Both the position numbers and the translations under genes were made by a program. A model generated the notes under the pieces. The model was not told where the DNA came from. It was given only the letters and a program-made list of their open reading frames with translations, and did no database searches. From Takakia lepidozioides (lineage: Eukaryota; Streptophyta; Takakiopsida; Takakiales; Takakiaceae): a stretch of 64,000 nt of DNA. The stretch spans positions 7,936,001 through 8,000,000 of the forward strand of contig CM060733.1 in the NCBI GenBank assembly GCA_030704615.1. The letters are read 5' to 3'. Each line of letters opens with the position of its first letter. The stretch's first letter is position 1. This document shows, piece after piece, positions 1 to 13,287 of the stretch.

Positions 1-1500
<1,500 letters not shown>

Positions 1501-3620
1501 TGCAGCTTGTGTGTTTCTTTGCTCAGTGGCCCTGCTAGGATTGGTTTCTCTTTGCCTGTTGTGTTCGGGGCAGAGAGTTCATGTGCTATGGAGTGTAAAC
1601 TCTAGTGGTCAGCATTGGTGACAGACCAGTTGTTGAGCATTGCTGAAGGGATTCTCAGACAGATATGTGGCAATTTTCAGATAAACCCATGCTGTTTACA
1701 AGTACTAAATTGTCTGCGGAATAGTCTTTACGTTCAACCCCCCTTTCTCTTACTAAATTTCCTGTCAACTTCTTTCTGGGGCAAAGCAGAGAACAGCACT
1801 CTTCCCCCCAAGCCTCCCCCAGGTAATGTTGTTAGCCACATCACCATGTTGGCTTTTTGTTTATGTGAAAAGGGCTGAAAGCAGGCCTGCATTAAGAGAG
1901 ATGCCAATGTTTTTGGAGTAGCTGGTACCAGGCAGCACTCATTTTTACCCTATCGAACTTACCAAGAGAATTTGACTTGATGAGAGCAAAATCTGTTAAT
2001 TAAGTGGACTCAAGATAGGTGCTAAGCAAATTTGTGAGTACTAAAAATAGACAGCTGTTAGTTTGTGGACAATAAAGTGCCTTAGTTAAGTCCAGGTGTT
2101 GTTACTTTCCTGGAAGGAAATAGTGCAGATAGTCCTGCTATTACTCCTGCTGCATTGGGGACATACAAATCTGCCTAAATTCTTCATCTGCACTTCTTGT
2201 AGAGTATGGCTTGTTGTAAGAGAAACTTACCTAGAAAATGATGGCCACCATTAAGGGAGAATAGATAGTTGGTTAACAAACGAGGAATAAACGAATAAAC
2301 ACAGCTTGTCATGCCAAAGGCAAACTTCTCTCACAGCAGTCAAAATAATGGTTGGAGTGGACTACAAACAACATTTGCGGCTTAAAATTTGTTCAAGACA
2401 TGTGGACAAATAAGAAGGAATAAGTTGGAAGACAAAAGAATCAAAGGACATTGACCTTCCTTAAATTGGCATTTACAAACTTTTACCCTGCAATATCCAT
2501 TAGGGAGGCATTCATCCCTAAGAGATGGTACGGTGGCAGAGGAGATCCCCCATGAAAGTCTCCAACCTGGTTTAGCTTACACCTCTGCTCTACATGCTAC
2601 AGGATTAGCAAACCGATCCTGAGTTGCTTAGCAGCAAGCACAGACTACCCAAGTCATGTTAAAAGCTCGGGTAGACCTGGCATCCCTGCAGCTGTATCCA
2701 AAGTTCTCTCCAAAACTATGTCCTTGGTTGTGTCCTTCGTGCCAGCTGCAACCATCCAACCATTTACACCAGCTTCTTAGTATTGCTTGAGCTGCTTTTT
2801 AGCCCCGAACAATCAGCAGGTATACAAATTGGTTTCTCAAACCAGACCTATCTCAAACCAGACCTAACTAAAACCAGGGAGAAACACCCTGAACTCTGAT
2901 TGCTGGAGAATCATTGTTTGTGAACTGTAGGGTCATATAAAACTACATATGTCTCTAAATACTAGGTCTTCAATGAACCTCGCCAGAGGCCAAGGTATCC
3001 AAGCACTTGTATAATGCATTTAAGTTAGAGTGTAAGTAAGGAGAACAATGTCTTTACAGGACCACTTCTGACTTTCTTGCTCCCGTAATAAGATGCAAGT
3101 AAGAATTTGGATAGTGCCAATTTAAGGAGCACCTTCAAGAGGCCGTGGTTTGCGTCTCTCTTTCAAAAGTGCTGGGCGAGGATGATACTGCCTGATGCTG
3201 TCCCCCCCGTTATTAAAAAGAGCAATTATCTCCCTCTCTCTCTCACAGAGATCTTCATCTGAGCTGGGCATGGGGTCCATCGCCAGAAGGCGACAGCAAA
3301 CAAAGTCTGATGAGTATATTCCCCCTCATAGAGAGAGAAAACGGCTCTGGGCGCAGGGTCTAAGGCCACAAGCCTGTCTGTCGACAGGAGGGCCAAAGGG
3401 GCTACAAGTCACTGAAAAGAACACTTAAAACTAAAGAAATCTGAAAAGAGAGTCAAAACATCACACAGAAAAAGAAAGTGCATGTGGAGAGTTGGGTAGA
3501 GCCACACGCCAGGGTATTTCAGACTCTTCGATAATGCCAGCACTTGCACACAACCAATGGCAAATTGAGGTTATTCAATGTAATCGTAAGCTGGTGTAGA
3601 ACAGTCATACGAAGTATTAC
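1501..3620. other. No recognised gene
   Basis: Unique-looking, moderately AT-rich DNA with only short random frames. A CT-rich microsatellite lies at about 3228-3245. I see no domain, RNA gene or LTR here. Confidence 0.5.
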
Positions 3621-3629
3621 AATGGGTGC

Positions 3630-4260
3630 CAGGCCATCAGTACCTATCCAAATTGGGCTCCAGAAACACTTCGTACACATCTCCCACACAAGCAGCAATT
3701 TCCTCCATTTCAGGTCTTAACAATCCTTCTCTGCATACCCGGCACCTTCTCCACAGCTTGTTCCGTTTTGCTTCTTGCATCACCTACGCGCAGGAAGAGA
3801 GGTCTTGGAGTGATTGGATAATGTGTGGGAGAACCTGAGCAACTATTTAAGGCCTGGACATCTGTCTGGACCTCTTCCTTCTGGAATTGTTCTATGCGCC
3901 AATTTCGAAGAGATCTCTTGGTGTCAAGAATACACCTTTGATCTTAGTCCAGATAAGAAAGTGGTGAGACGAACCAATATCGGTTCTATCAACCACCGCT
4001 TTGGCACACTGGGGGACAACTTCTTATCCACTATGAGATAATCCACAATGGACCCGCAAAGGGTCTCCTTTTGACCTATTGTTCAAGATCAAAAGCTGAA
4101 GTTATTCCAGACAATTGATAAATCTCTTGCTGAGATTGTAGTTCTGCACATCCTCGCCAAAAAGCCCAATGAAGTCGTCTTGTTGTAGACCCTTGCCCAC
4201 CCGGGCATTTAAGTCACCAACTAAGACCCATGACCTCTGGTGAGGAACTTACTCCGATAT
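3630..4260 (-). mobile_element. LINE relic: apurinic-type endonuclease domain fragment
   Basis: On the minus strand, about 4255-4100 reads in one frame as VLVGDLNARVGKG followed by DDFIGLFGEDVQNYNLS. GDLNARVG is a hallmark of the endonuclease/exonuclease/phosphatase domain of non-LTR retrotransposons. Further along the same strand (about 4060-3900) comes IVDYLIVDKK, then a decayed end of the domain. At 3755-3640 the frame LLRPEMEEIAACVGD resembles the linker before reverse transcriptase. That piece has a second copy at about 63870-63985. Stops and frameshifts show a dead 5' fragment, and no reverse transcriptase was found. Basis: motif seen; family from established knowledge. Confidence 0.65.
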
Positions 4261-4269
4261 TGGCTGCAC

Positions 4270-5340
4270 GGGGAAGCTGGACTCGTCAGCACGGTATTTC
4301 CTAGGAAAGAAGTGAGGCCCCAGTGTCATTGTTCCGTTACGAAAGTGCACGAGAGTGCAAAGGAGTAATAAGTACCACAACAAACATGGCACCATTCACC
4401 CCAACTTGAGCTTTTGCAACGCCGATGGCAGTTCCTCAATGCTCGCCAGGCTGCCCCAACTTCAGCTAATCAAGAATGGCCGGGTTCACAAACAATATGG
4501 TGAAGTAGAGGCCCTGTGAGTAATGAGATTGGTCCTCAATTCACAAGCAGGAATTCTCAATTTCTTTCCTTCCCTACCTCTGTCCTTCCGATTAATTAGG
4601 CTGCCGATAGTTTGGCCAATCGCTTGACACAGCATGGAAAGAGCAACGACTACACCCCGCCCTTTGTCCCTCACGCTTAATCTTCAGTGTTGACCACTCA
4701 CTTTTCTCCCCTCCAAATACAATCTGAACTTGAAAAGGGGCATGAGATCGCCTCGTGTTGCTGCATGCAGTCGCAATGTATGTACGTTGCTGCCTCCAAC
4801 TCCCAGGGTAAAATATAGTAAGTACAATATTGGTGTACTTTGCAGACTAAATGTTTGTGGACAGACTCGGATGGAGTCCGCTGTTAGGAGGAGCTTGGTT
4901 TGTGGAGCCCTCTGTGCGGTCTCTTGATTCTCCCGACATCTCTGCACTTGCTTCAGCACCACACCGTCATGGTGCTACATGAGTTGGTTCGTGAGAGACA
5001 CGCACAATCAACTCAACGCGGCATTGTGGGAGCCAGAGCAGACCTGCTTACTGCAGCCGCTCAACATCAACGTCATCTCTTGAGAGACGTTCCGTAAATA
5101 ATACGCTTTTAGGTCACAAAAGAAAACGACTAAAAGTACCTGCAGGGTGGTAAAAGTACATGTAAAATAGAAATTTCTTATAATATCTCTAGGGACGCAC
5201 ACAAGTTTAGACAGCATGCACTGCATATATAAAAAGGGGCTCAGAACCGAGTATTCTTCTTCACTTGCTGCCGAGCTTTGCTGTTTCACGTCTTTATTCT
5301 TCACGTTGGGAGTGGAAGGGAGAGATTGTGCAGCTACGCA
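4270..5340. other. No recognised gene
   Basis: No convincing coding domain. A TATA-like AT string (TATATAAAAAG) lies at 5225-5236, about 115 bp before the F-box pseudogene start, and could be its relic promoter. Confidence 0.4.
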
Positions 5341-5348
5341 CAGCGGCC

Positions 5349-6550
5349 ATGGACCCCTCTGTGTGGGGAAGATTGTCGGGAGACATGGTGGATGCTGTTA
5401 TTACTTCTTGCCAGTTTTCAGTTTACTTCGATTTCGCGTTGTTTGCAAACATTGGTGTTCTTTGATCGATTCTCCTTCATTCCGCAAGACCTCTGCAGAG
5501 ATCGAAGGAGCATCTCCTCTTATGCAATCATTTGTAGGTTTTCTTAAGCATGATTATACTAACGGAGATCATTCTGACGGAGGAGCAAGACGTGGAATTA
5601 ATGCACAATTATGGACGTACGATCTTGTAGCCCAGCGGTGGCAGGCAGGTACTAGGAGCCACCTCAAGAGTGGGTTTTCGCAACAGGGTTTTGGAGCAGG
5701 AGGCCTTTCATGTGCGCTGATTCCCCGTGATAATAAGGTTGGGATGGACATTGAGGTATTCAACCCACTGACAGGTAGCTCTAGAATACTGCCTCATACG
5801 CTCAATCGTTGGCATCTGATCCCAGTGAAGATGAGAGAACAAAGACGTACAAGATTATTATTGCGGGCAATCGTGAGTACTGGGGTGAAGACTAGAGATA
5901 CCAGATCACAGAGATCTACGATGCAGCATTGGGTTCGTGGAAACACGGTGGACGCTTCCTGCCTTGGTATCCATGTTATCACCGGTACATCCTTTGGAAT
6001 ACAATTGGTGTTGAGCACAAAGGGGTTTTGTACTTTGTAGTTCGTACGAAGTGTAGACTATTCCCGAGATTCCGGCTGATTGCGTACAACATTGAACAAG
6101 ATGTATGGAGCGAGATGCCACACATCCTTCCCACAGGAGCCTGCGAACGCGAGGAGTTTGCACTTGTTGAGTGTGAAGAACGGTTATTAGTCGCAGGAGC
6201 AGTTTGTGGGGATCAGTCCAACATCTCAGATTTCAACATCTTGGAGCTGAACACGTCAAGCAAAGAGTGGGTCCCTCTATTCAAAGTTCCACTTCCAATC
6301 GATTGGTATGAGTGGGATCAGAATCTAATTTACAGAGTGGTGTGGGGTAACCAATAGGTTATAAAAAGCATCCGACGCTGGCATGATGTTGCTGAAGGCG
6401 TATTGGTGTACGACATGCTTCAAAACACACTGCGATGTTGTAAATCATTTGAAAATTCGTATCCTCCTGTTGCAGTAGAGTTTTTATTTCGGCCGCCTTG
6501 TTGCGGACACAAGAGTTGTAGAATTATGCAAAGCATGGCGTATAGCTGAC
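5349..6550 (+). pseudogene. F-box/kelch-type protein pseudogene
   Basis: The frame from ATG 5349 gives LSGDMVDAVITS. After a frameshift near 5406 it continues LPVFSLLRFRVVCKHW and CSLIDSPSF, the classic plant F-box (Skp1-binding) signature. The downstream sequence has the look of a plant F-box-associated or kelch region: WTYDLVAQRWQAG, VFNPLTGSSRILP, and the same frame through YDAALGSWKHGG, YNIEQDVWSEMPHILP and ILELNTSSKEWVPL. An in-frame TAG near 5890 and another at 6356 interrupt it, yet recognisable sequence (VLVYDMLQNTLRCC) continues past the second stop. F-box proteins select substrates for SCF ubiquitin ligases. One frameshift plus two stops in a single-exon gene indicate a pseudogene, unless the assembly is wrong at those points. 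Confidence 0.75.
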
Positions 6551-6818
6551 CAGTTTACATTCTCTTTGAGTTTGCAATCCTTGTAATTTTCTCTTTTTGA
6601 TTTAAGTTGAGGGATTATGTTTTTGCTTAATTTTAAAGCAGGGCTCCTTGTTTTAGAAAATTTATCAACCCGAAAAGATTACCTGTAAGGGAGTAATCTG
6701 CTTTTGTTAAAATGTAACAGGGAGGCAATTCCGACTTTTCTGCCAGATCAGCTAGCTCAAAACCGTTGTTCTTCAGAGACCAGCCTCCCCATCAAGGTCG
6801 CACGAAACGAATGAAAAA

Positions 6819-6820
<2 letters not shown>

Positions 6821-6867
<47 letters not shown>
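6821..6867. repeat. Poly-T tract, 47 nt
   Basis: An uninterrupted run of 47 T follows a short A-rich string. Read on the minus strand it is a poly-A tail, as left by target-primed retroposition, and it sits exactly at the edge of the GC-rich duplicated segment 6868-7545. Slippage may make its length unreliable. Confidence 0.9.
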
Positions 6868-7545
6868 CACTCGGACTGTTCGCGGCCTTCCGTGGCTCCA
6901 ACCGCCACGACTCCTCACGGCTCGCCCTAGCCGCTCATTGGCCACAGTATGCCCCGTGATATCCCGTGGTACCACACCCACGAGCCGTCACGGCCCGCCA
7001 TCCCCACAATCTGGTCACCGTGCCCACCCGTGGTGTCCGCACCACGACTTCCCAAGGTCACGATCAATGGTCACGGTCAACGGTCACGACCTAGGCTCGT
7101 GGTATCTCGTGATACCGCCCCCACGGACCATCACGGGCCACTGTTCCTGCGTTCCTTGGAACTCCCCACGAGTTCCCATGCGTTTCCGGACGTTCCCACA
7201 CGTTCCCGAGCTCTCCCCGAGATGGTTGTTTTTATTTTTTATTTTTTTATAATCATTTCACTCTGTTCGTGGCCTTCCGTGGCTCCAACCGCCATGACTC
7301 CTCACGGCCCGCCCTAGGCGCTCGTTGGCCACGGGCTGCCCCGTGATACCCCATGGTACCATGCCCACGAGCCTTCACGGCCCGCCATCCCCACGATCTG
7401 GTCACCGTGCCAACCCGTAGTGTCCGCACCACGACTTCCCACGGTCACGGTCAATGGTCACGGTCAACGATTCACTGCGTTCCCAGGAACTCCACACGAG
7501 TTTCCGAGGCGTTCCCACGCGTTCCTGAGCTCTCCCCGAGCTGGG
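6868..7545. repeat. GC-rich tandem duplication, ~390-bp unit
   Basis: Two direct copies, 6868-7215 and 7258-7545, both begin CACTC(G/T)G then T(G/T)TTCG(C/T)GGCCTTCCG. They run through runs of CACGG/CCGTG words to a shared end rich in GTTCCCACGCGTTCC and CTCTCCCCGAG. An AT-rich spacer (7216-7257) separates them. The end motif also occurs at 25385-25460, in the leader of the Gypsy element, so the unit probably derives from a related retroelement. No credible protein is encoded. Confidence 0.8.
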
Positions 7546-8740
7546 GTTTGCTCCTGCACCTGCTGCCGCTGAGCTATAGCTTCTGCGAAGCCACCAGACC
7601 TGCTGCCATGCTCTCTTGGGCTCTCACGACCCACCAAATGCACCCTAAACTCAACAAACAAGTAATATGCTGCCCAACAAGCTTTATTTCTTCATGAAGC
7701 TCACAAAAACGAATCTAAAAATACACACATTTACAAACTTGGTGCACCTGCACTTCTCATGCATATCCCCTGGCTCTAGGGCGCCTCGTTGCTGCCCTTC
7801 CAGCACTACTCTTGCCACTCCAAGAGCCCTTACACTGCTGAGTTTCAGATTGAAACTCCAACTCAACACATGTTTCACAAGTGCACTGATTTGCACACAA
7901 GAGGGCCAACCCCCTCTCTTCACTCATACCTCTTCATGAGCTTGGAGCTGAAGCTCCCAACAGGCTGCGATGCATCCCCTCGCAGCTCCACTATTCGGCT
8001 GCTCCTCATCTACCCACAACAACTAGTCTCGGACAAAAATACCTGGAGCTGATCATATCATCTCCAACCTGCAACACGCTAGCTTCCCATACGCAGCCCA
8101 CATTCCTGCAGCTCCTTAACTTGGCCTACAGCTGAAGAAGACGACCACCAGTTCGCCCACTCGTGGCCAGCATCTCCTCCGCTTCACACTAGAAGCCCAA
8201 ACTTGGTTGCCATAGCGTTGAGCTATACAACGCCACCATTCAATACAGGCTAACCGTCTCTCTATCCATTGCAAACCTGAAACCTGTTCGCCTTCGCACT
8301 CTATCTGCTTTGGATAGGCTCATGCACGGATCCCTGCATTCTCAGCTGAACCGCTTCTCATAAAAACACAAGTATTACAACTAACTCGAACTTGGCACTC
8401 ACAGACTCAAGCTGATCTTTATCAAATGATAAAAAAAGAATGATACAAGTACACAAGCTCTCTCAAACTCACATATTTGCACATGAAAATATCACCCATA
8501 TATTAAGTTGAGCCAAGTGCACCCCACGCCATGGGGAATCCACACTACGGCGCCATAGCTAGACGCAGTGAGGCTCAACTCAATAAAGATGAGCCCACCG
8601 CGATCTGCCGTGAAGATAACAACGCCAGGTGCCCAAACATATATTGGTCCCTGGATTGACGTTTGGATCAATCCCAAATATCAATATATCAAAACTAACT
8701 ATTTCCTAGCTAGTTTCACACTAGTAGTAAAATAACTTGA
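7480..8740 (-). mobile_element. Leader plus LTR-like relic related to the 16.9-27.1 kb Gypsy element
   Basis: The series of landmarks matches 25385-26206 in the same order: GTTCCCACGCGTTCC, an AGCTATxGCTTCT phrase, CCAACAAGCT-like words, GATTGAAACTCCAACTCAA and clusters of AGCTC. What follows (about 8484-8740: GCCATAGCTAG, then AACTAACTATTTCCTAGCTAG) parallels the arrangement of the Gypsy LTR (TAGCTAGAAATAACTATTTC) without close identity. I read it as the leader and LTR of a sister family with gag-pol missing. No intact ends or target-site duplication were found. Confidence 0.5.
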
Positions 8741-9183
8741 CAAGTTTCGTAAAATTGTTAGTTTCGCCAATTCCGTTTCGTTGTGGAAATTTCGCGAAAA
8801 TTTTGGAGAAATTCGGGGAATATGCCCTTGTGCTCATGTGAGCATGCTCATGCGCTACCTAACCTCCTGCCACTCACATTGCAAAACCTACCTGCACATC
8901 TAAACTAAGGCCTTATCATACGAGCGGCAGTGACCTCCAGTGACATGGAAGTCCTTGGCTAGGAATTGTAGCACATGTACGTAATGGCTGCTCGTATGCG
9001 AGAGCAAGTTGTCAAAGTCTTGAGACCATTATAATCATTTATTGAAACATACAAGCATGTTTGATGTTTTTCTTCTACAATGATATGTGTGTATCTATAA
9101 ACTGAGGCGTGGACTGTGTAACCCATTGACTGAATTGTATTTGGTTTGCGTTGGTGCAACGGGAGTTAGCATGCTTTTGACTC

Positions 9184-9534
9184 TTGCAAATTCCGCCAAA
9201 TTCAACGGAGCAACCTCTACAATGGTGGAGAGGGCACCAGCTACAATTTCCTACAATGGCATATTTGGCGAGACAAATTCTCGGGATCCCTGGCAGTCAT
9301 ATTGAAACTGAACGCATATTTTCAATTTGCTGGGATTCTTACAAGTCCTTGACGTTCAAAAATTTAGAGCAGCTCGTGATCCTCGTGAAAAACTGGCCAG
9401 ACGATCCTTGCGTGGGGCTTGAGGCCGCTATGCAATCCTCTTATGATTTTGGTGAAAAAGAAGCCAACATGGTGGATGATCTCGAAGAAGAATTTGAAGA
9501 AGAACCTGGTCGAGAGGTGTCCAGAAGACAATGA
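9184..9534 (+). pseudogene. hAT-family transposase, C-terminal dimerisation domain
   Basis: The 116-residue frame contains QWWRGH, then FPTMAYLARQILGIPGS, then ETERIFSI and VKNWPDDP, ending in an acidic tail. This W...FP-LA-xAR-xL-xIP-S-xxxER-FS pattern is the hAT C-terminal dimerisation motif (Dimer_Tnp_hAT). The N-terminal BED zinc finger and the RNase H-like catalytic core are absent upstream, where 8745-9180 holds no recognisable coding sequence. This is therefore a 3' fragment of a dead DNA transposon or of a domesticated gene. It lies about 0.6 kb before the second UFM1 copy. Domain assignment is secure from the motif; function is lost or unknown. Confidence 0.75.
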
Positions 9535-10126
9535 CGACGATAATGGGAGGGTATGTCTAAAACTATATACCCGCACAACAACAGAATATACCAAGACATG
9601 TTACTGCCTATTTCCATCTTAGGGTTTGCATCTTACTTTCTCTCTCTGCAGTTGCATGGTCTTGCTTGTGTTTGTCAATATAGTGAAGGGAAGGATCCTT
9701 TGTGGAGGGATTTCGGACCTTGCCATGTAAGTGAATTGCTCGTGTATCAGCTGCAAGAGTTGGGCTCTACAAGATGATGTTTTGTGCTTGTAGTAGGAAG
9801 AAAAAGATGAACTTGTCCCACGCAAAGTATCAAGTGATCGGCGAGTTTCTCTGGAATGGTAGAAGGAAGATATCCTAGTTGTGGCCATGGCAGGTTTCGT
9901 CCATTTAGCTTTAAGATTTAGACTATAGGAGAATTTGTCTCAGAGACTTAGTAAATATAGTTGATGTTTAAGTTTGCTCTTGAAAATCGCATTCCGCAAT
10001 TTTAGATGTTTTCTTTGAATTCGCTGATGTTGCCATGGACTGAAACTCTAGAAATCGAAATTTTTCTCAGAAGATGATTGTGACGGTCCTTTTCCTGTGG
10101 GGAATGGGCCAGGAAACAGGTCAGGT

Positions 10127-10907
10127 GAGAAGGTGTCATTCACAGTCACGCTTACTTCAGATCCAAAACTTCCTTACAAAGTGTAATTACTTTTTATGTC
10201 TCCATGTTTGGATATCTGATCTCGCTGACTTGACAGTGATGGTTGTTGACGTTTGACTCTTGCATCTGTAGTTTCAAATCGGTAGTAGTCAAAATTGCAA
10301 TGCTTCTGTGACCATGTAATTGTGTTTGCAATGCTCCTACAATTTTGTTTGGAGGGTGGTGTACCTAGAAGTATTGCAATCCACTCCCTCTCTCTCCTCT
10401 CCCACACACCCGTGCAAATGTCATGCCAGAACTTGCCTTTGTCTCCTTGGTTGTTAACTCTCATGTGATTTCAGCAAACAACAACAAACAACGTCTTATG
10501 AGTACAATCTCATGTGATTTGTGCGGGCTTGCCTGTTGCAGATGGTGTGGGCAACAACCCTCAACAGAGTGCAAGTAAGCAAGTCAGTGAAGTCATCCAT
10601 CTGCCTTTCGTGGTTGGGTTGCATAACCTGTTGTTTTTTAGTTGTAATTGGTTGTTGAAAAACGGGTTAGACCTTCATCAAACCCTAGAGTACTTTTGGT
10701 AGAAGGTTAGCAATGTTAGAGGAGGTGGTAAGCCTAGTGTGTCTCACCATTGAGGGAGTAGATGGAGTCACATATTGCTAGCTCATTGGTTGCATTCTAA
10801 AGCATTCTAAATGTCACGTTGTGTCTGTAGGCAATGTGTTCCTGAAGCATGGATCAGAGTTGTGTCTTATCCCTCGAGACAGAGTGGGCGGTGCTCACTC
10901 CAAGTAA
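10127..10907 (+). pseudogene. UFM1, second incomplete copy
   Basis: Three exon-like blocks are present. Block one, 10127-10183, encodes EKVSFTVTLTSDPKLPYKV, the UFM1 N-terminus. Blocks two and three, 10542-10574 and 10831-10907, encode DGVGNNPQQSAS and [20 protein letters not shown] followed by AHSK and TAA. The exon that should supply the middle of the beta-grasp fold (around FTAVLKFAAEEF in other UFM1 proteins) is not visible between 10184 and 10541. No in-frame ATG is evident just upstream of block one. Relative to copy 1 there are Ile-Asn, Gly-Ser, Arg-Cys and Pro-His changes at normally conserved sites. Splice sites remain canonical, so transcription is possible, but a complete UFM1 is unlikely. 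Confidence 0.8.
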
Positions 10908-11980
10908 ATATTAGATGAAATTTATGGTGGGGTGGGGGAATGTAGTGTCAACGTCCACCTCCTCTTTGGAAGATGGATTTTATTTTCAAATGTTTATGGT
11001 GTTGTTACCAGTCCACCTTGTTTCAAGCTACCTTTGCTTATGACCTGGAAGGTCATCAGTCAATCAGTATGCCCATGGGGGATAATGAGTTGTGTATAGA
11101 AGGTCATGTCTGTAACCTATCAGGGTAAAGAAATTGCTGGATGTGCACCCGATTGTATGTACCTGATTGTATGTACAGTATTCTTCCTTCCAAGATCCAA
11201 ACATTAACCTAGCAACAGCTGAGGATAAAAAATTGTCATCTTTCCAAGGGGGAGAGATGTGTTGTACTGCATCTCGAGTGATATTGGCTAAGGAACTGTG
11301 GTCGTGAGTCTGGCTGATTTCAATGGTTGAGTCTATGTTTATGTTAGAGCAAGCTCTCAAAAGAGTGCAAGAAGTGGGTACAGCCAATGGATTTCTTTGT
11401 TCTTAGTAACAATTGTGCAGATGTTGTACACTATGACCACAGTTCTAAATGTATGCATCAATGCCTGACACAATGTCTACATTCCAGTTGGAAGGAACAG
11501 ATCTTCAAAAGATTGTTTGGGACGAAGTTTGACCTGCCAACAGTAGCGGAAAGAGCTGACTACAATGTCATGCTGCAACCAGCTTACTTTCATATGCTGT
11601 CCATTATAAGAGTTGTTTGAAGTATTGAGGGAATTCCATGTACCACAAAACATATCTTGATTCTTAAGAGTCATACTGGTTGCAACTGAGAAGTTATAAG
11701 TACTGGATTCACTGGAGAAGAGGTACCACAGAAAAGTGATGTCTTACATGTCAATATCCACTGTTGACACTCACATAAAGCCGACAATCAAATTGCAAAT
11801 TTTCCAGCCATGTCAAAGACCAACCCTTGATGAAGAAAGTTGGAATAACTAAGGCCCCGGTTTGCCTTGCTCACAACAACAAGTTTTCTACAAGGACTAT
11901 AGCGAGATATGTACATTTCTGAACTTCTTGAAGAACAAAGTCTATAGACAGAGACCAAGCCTCGTTGGGACATGTATACG
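10384..11980 (+). repeat. Segmental duplication, copy 2
   Basis: This is the direct-orientation counterpart of 1-1500 and covers the last two UFM1 exons plus about 1 kb of 3' flank. The additional UFM1 exon block at 10127-10183 shows that the duplicate also includes sequence upstream of what is visible at the left window edge. Confidence 0.85.
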
Positions 11981-13287
11981 GTACACAACTCCTTCCAGGT
12001 CAATTGCATTTTCCTTGCAAACTTCCATTTTACAATTCTGTATGATTTGTTTCTCAGCAAGAAAAATCGAAGAGGCTAAGTTATAGCCTAATTTTGGTGG
12101 GGTTGGGATGGCAGTGGACAGGTGCGGGCTACCTGCGGCAAGTGTCTCGAGGCAATTTAAACAAAACTGGAAAACAGCAAAAGAGTTGAACACAAGCGTG
12201 ACACGCAGCTGGCGTATGTCCACGCGATCCTCATCGACCAGTTGAGACTCGAGACTTTCTGGCATGTGTATACTTAAACGCACACGGAGACTGTGAAAGT
12301 GCCATTGAAAAGTAATGTTTTGGTGGTGTGGCACCGTCAAGCAGGCAAGCTGCTGTGAGCCATCGCGAAGGCGTGACAGATGGAGGACATTGGCTTCGGC
12401 ACTTGTGGTGCCCACCGCACGCACTGCATTGGGGCCCTCAGACTACTGTTTTGAGATGCTGTTATTTCACAAAACTAATCTCGAAGGTCAGACCTGCATT
12501 TGACCAGCAGCAATTGTGGGGGACACTTGGAAGCTGCACAGGCAACACTCTCAAGTCTCCATACTAGGTAAGCATCAATGGCAGATGTTAGCTATCCGTA
12601 GACTGTGTATTTGGGGACCTTCGCCGGGGGATCACCACTGGCCCACCTGGTGCATTGAACCTGGTCGCTCCTCAGTTGGAGGCGATCTTCCTGGGGTCTG
12701 GCGCCACCAAGCTGAAGCTTCTACCGTTCTCTCGTGGACGTCACACAAACATATATACACTGGGTTGATGGGTTGCGGAGTTGTATTGATATGTGGACGG
12801 GAGTTGCAGTTGTCTCCATAAACTTACTCTAGTGTCTGTTGTTCTTTCTCAAGCCTTGCTGGTCTTGGGTGTTCCGCGCTGTGTTGGTAAGGGGTTGATC
12901 GTGTTTCATTCCCTCGGTTCTGCACTGTCTTCGCAGAGGTTTTGTTGTAGCAGCCGGCATTGGCTTCTTGCTTGACCCCAATCTGCAGCTGTCTCTGTCT
13001 TTGTGATAGAACCCAAGTGGAGTAGTTGTGTCGGGGTGATCACTTGTTTCAGAAATTCAGATTGCAAGTGGGGTACATTGATTTATCCTCATTCTGGGTC
13101 CGTCTCTACAATTTGTGATTGAGGCATTGTTGGGTTCTGCCATTTCGTTGGAAGTGTGATTTGGTGGACGAGAGCTAGAGGAAGAGGCAGTGAAGCTAAC
13201 GTCTGAGAAGTGGATTGACAAGTTTGGACTCTTAAGAGGTTGACGTGAGACGTACGCGTCGGTTGCCGTCTGGTTAGAAAGGAAGAA
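11981..13287. other. No recognised gene
   Basis: Only short frames, none with a domain I recognise. The stretch directly before 13288 may hold the promoter or a 5' exon of the coiled-coil frame. Confidence 0.4.

Noticed and set aside
6938-7697. Long overlapping frames in the GC-rich duplication
   Set aside because: His/Pro/Arg-rich artefacts of CACGG/CCGTG words; no domain, and stop-free only because of composition.
12315-12567. Frames with WCPPHALHWGP and VRPAFDQQQLWG
   Set aside because: No family signature, frames conflict, and no splice support.
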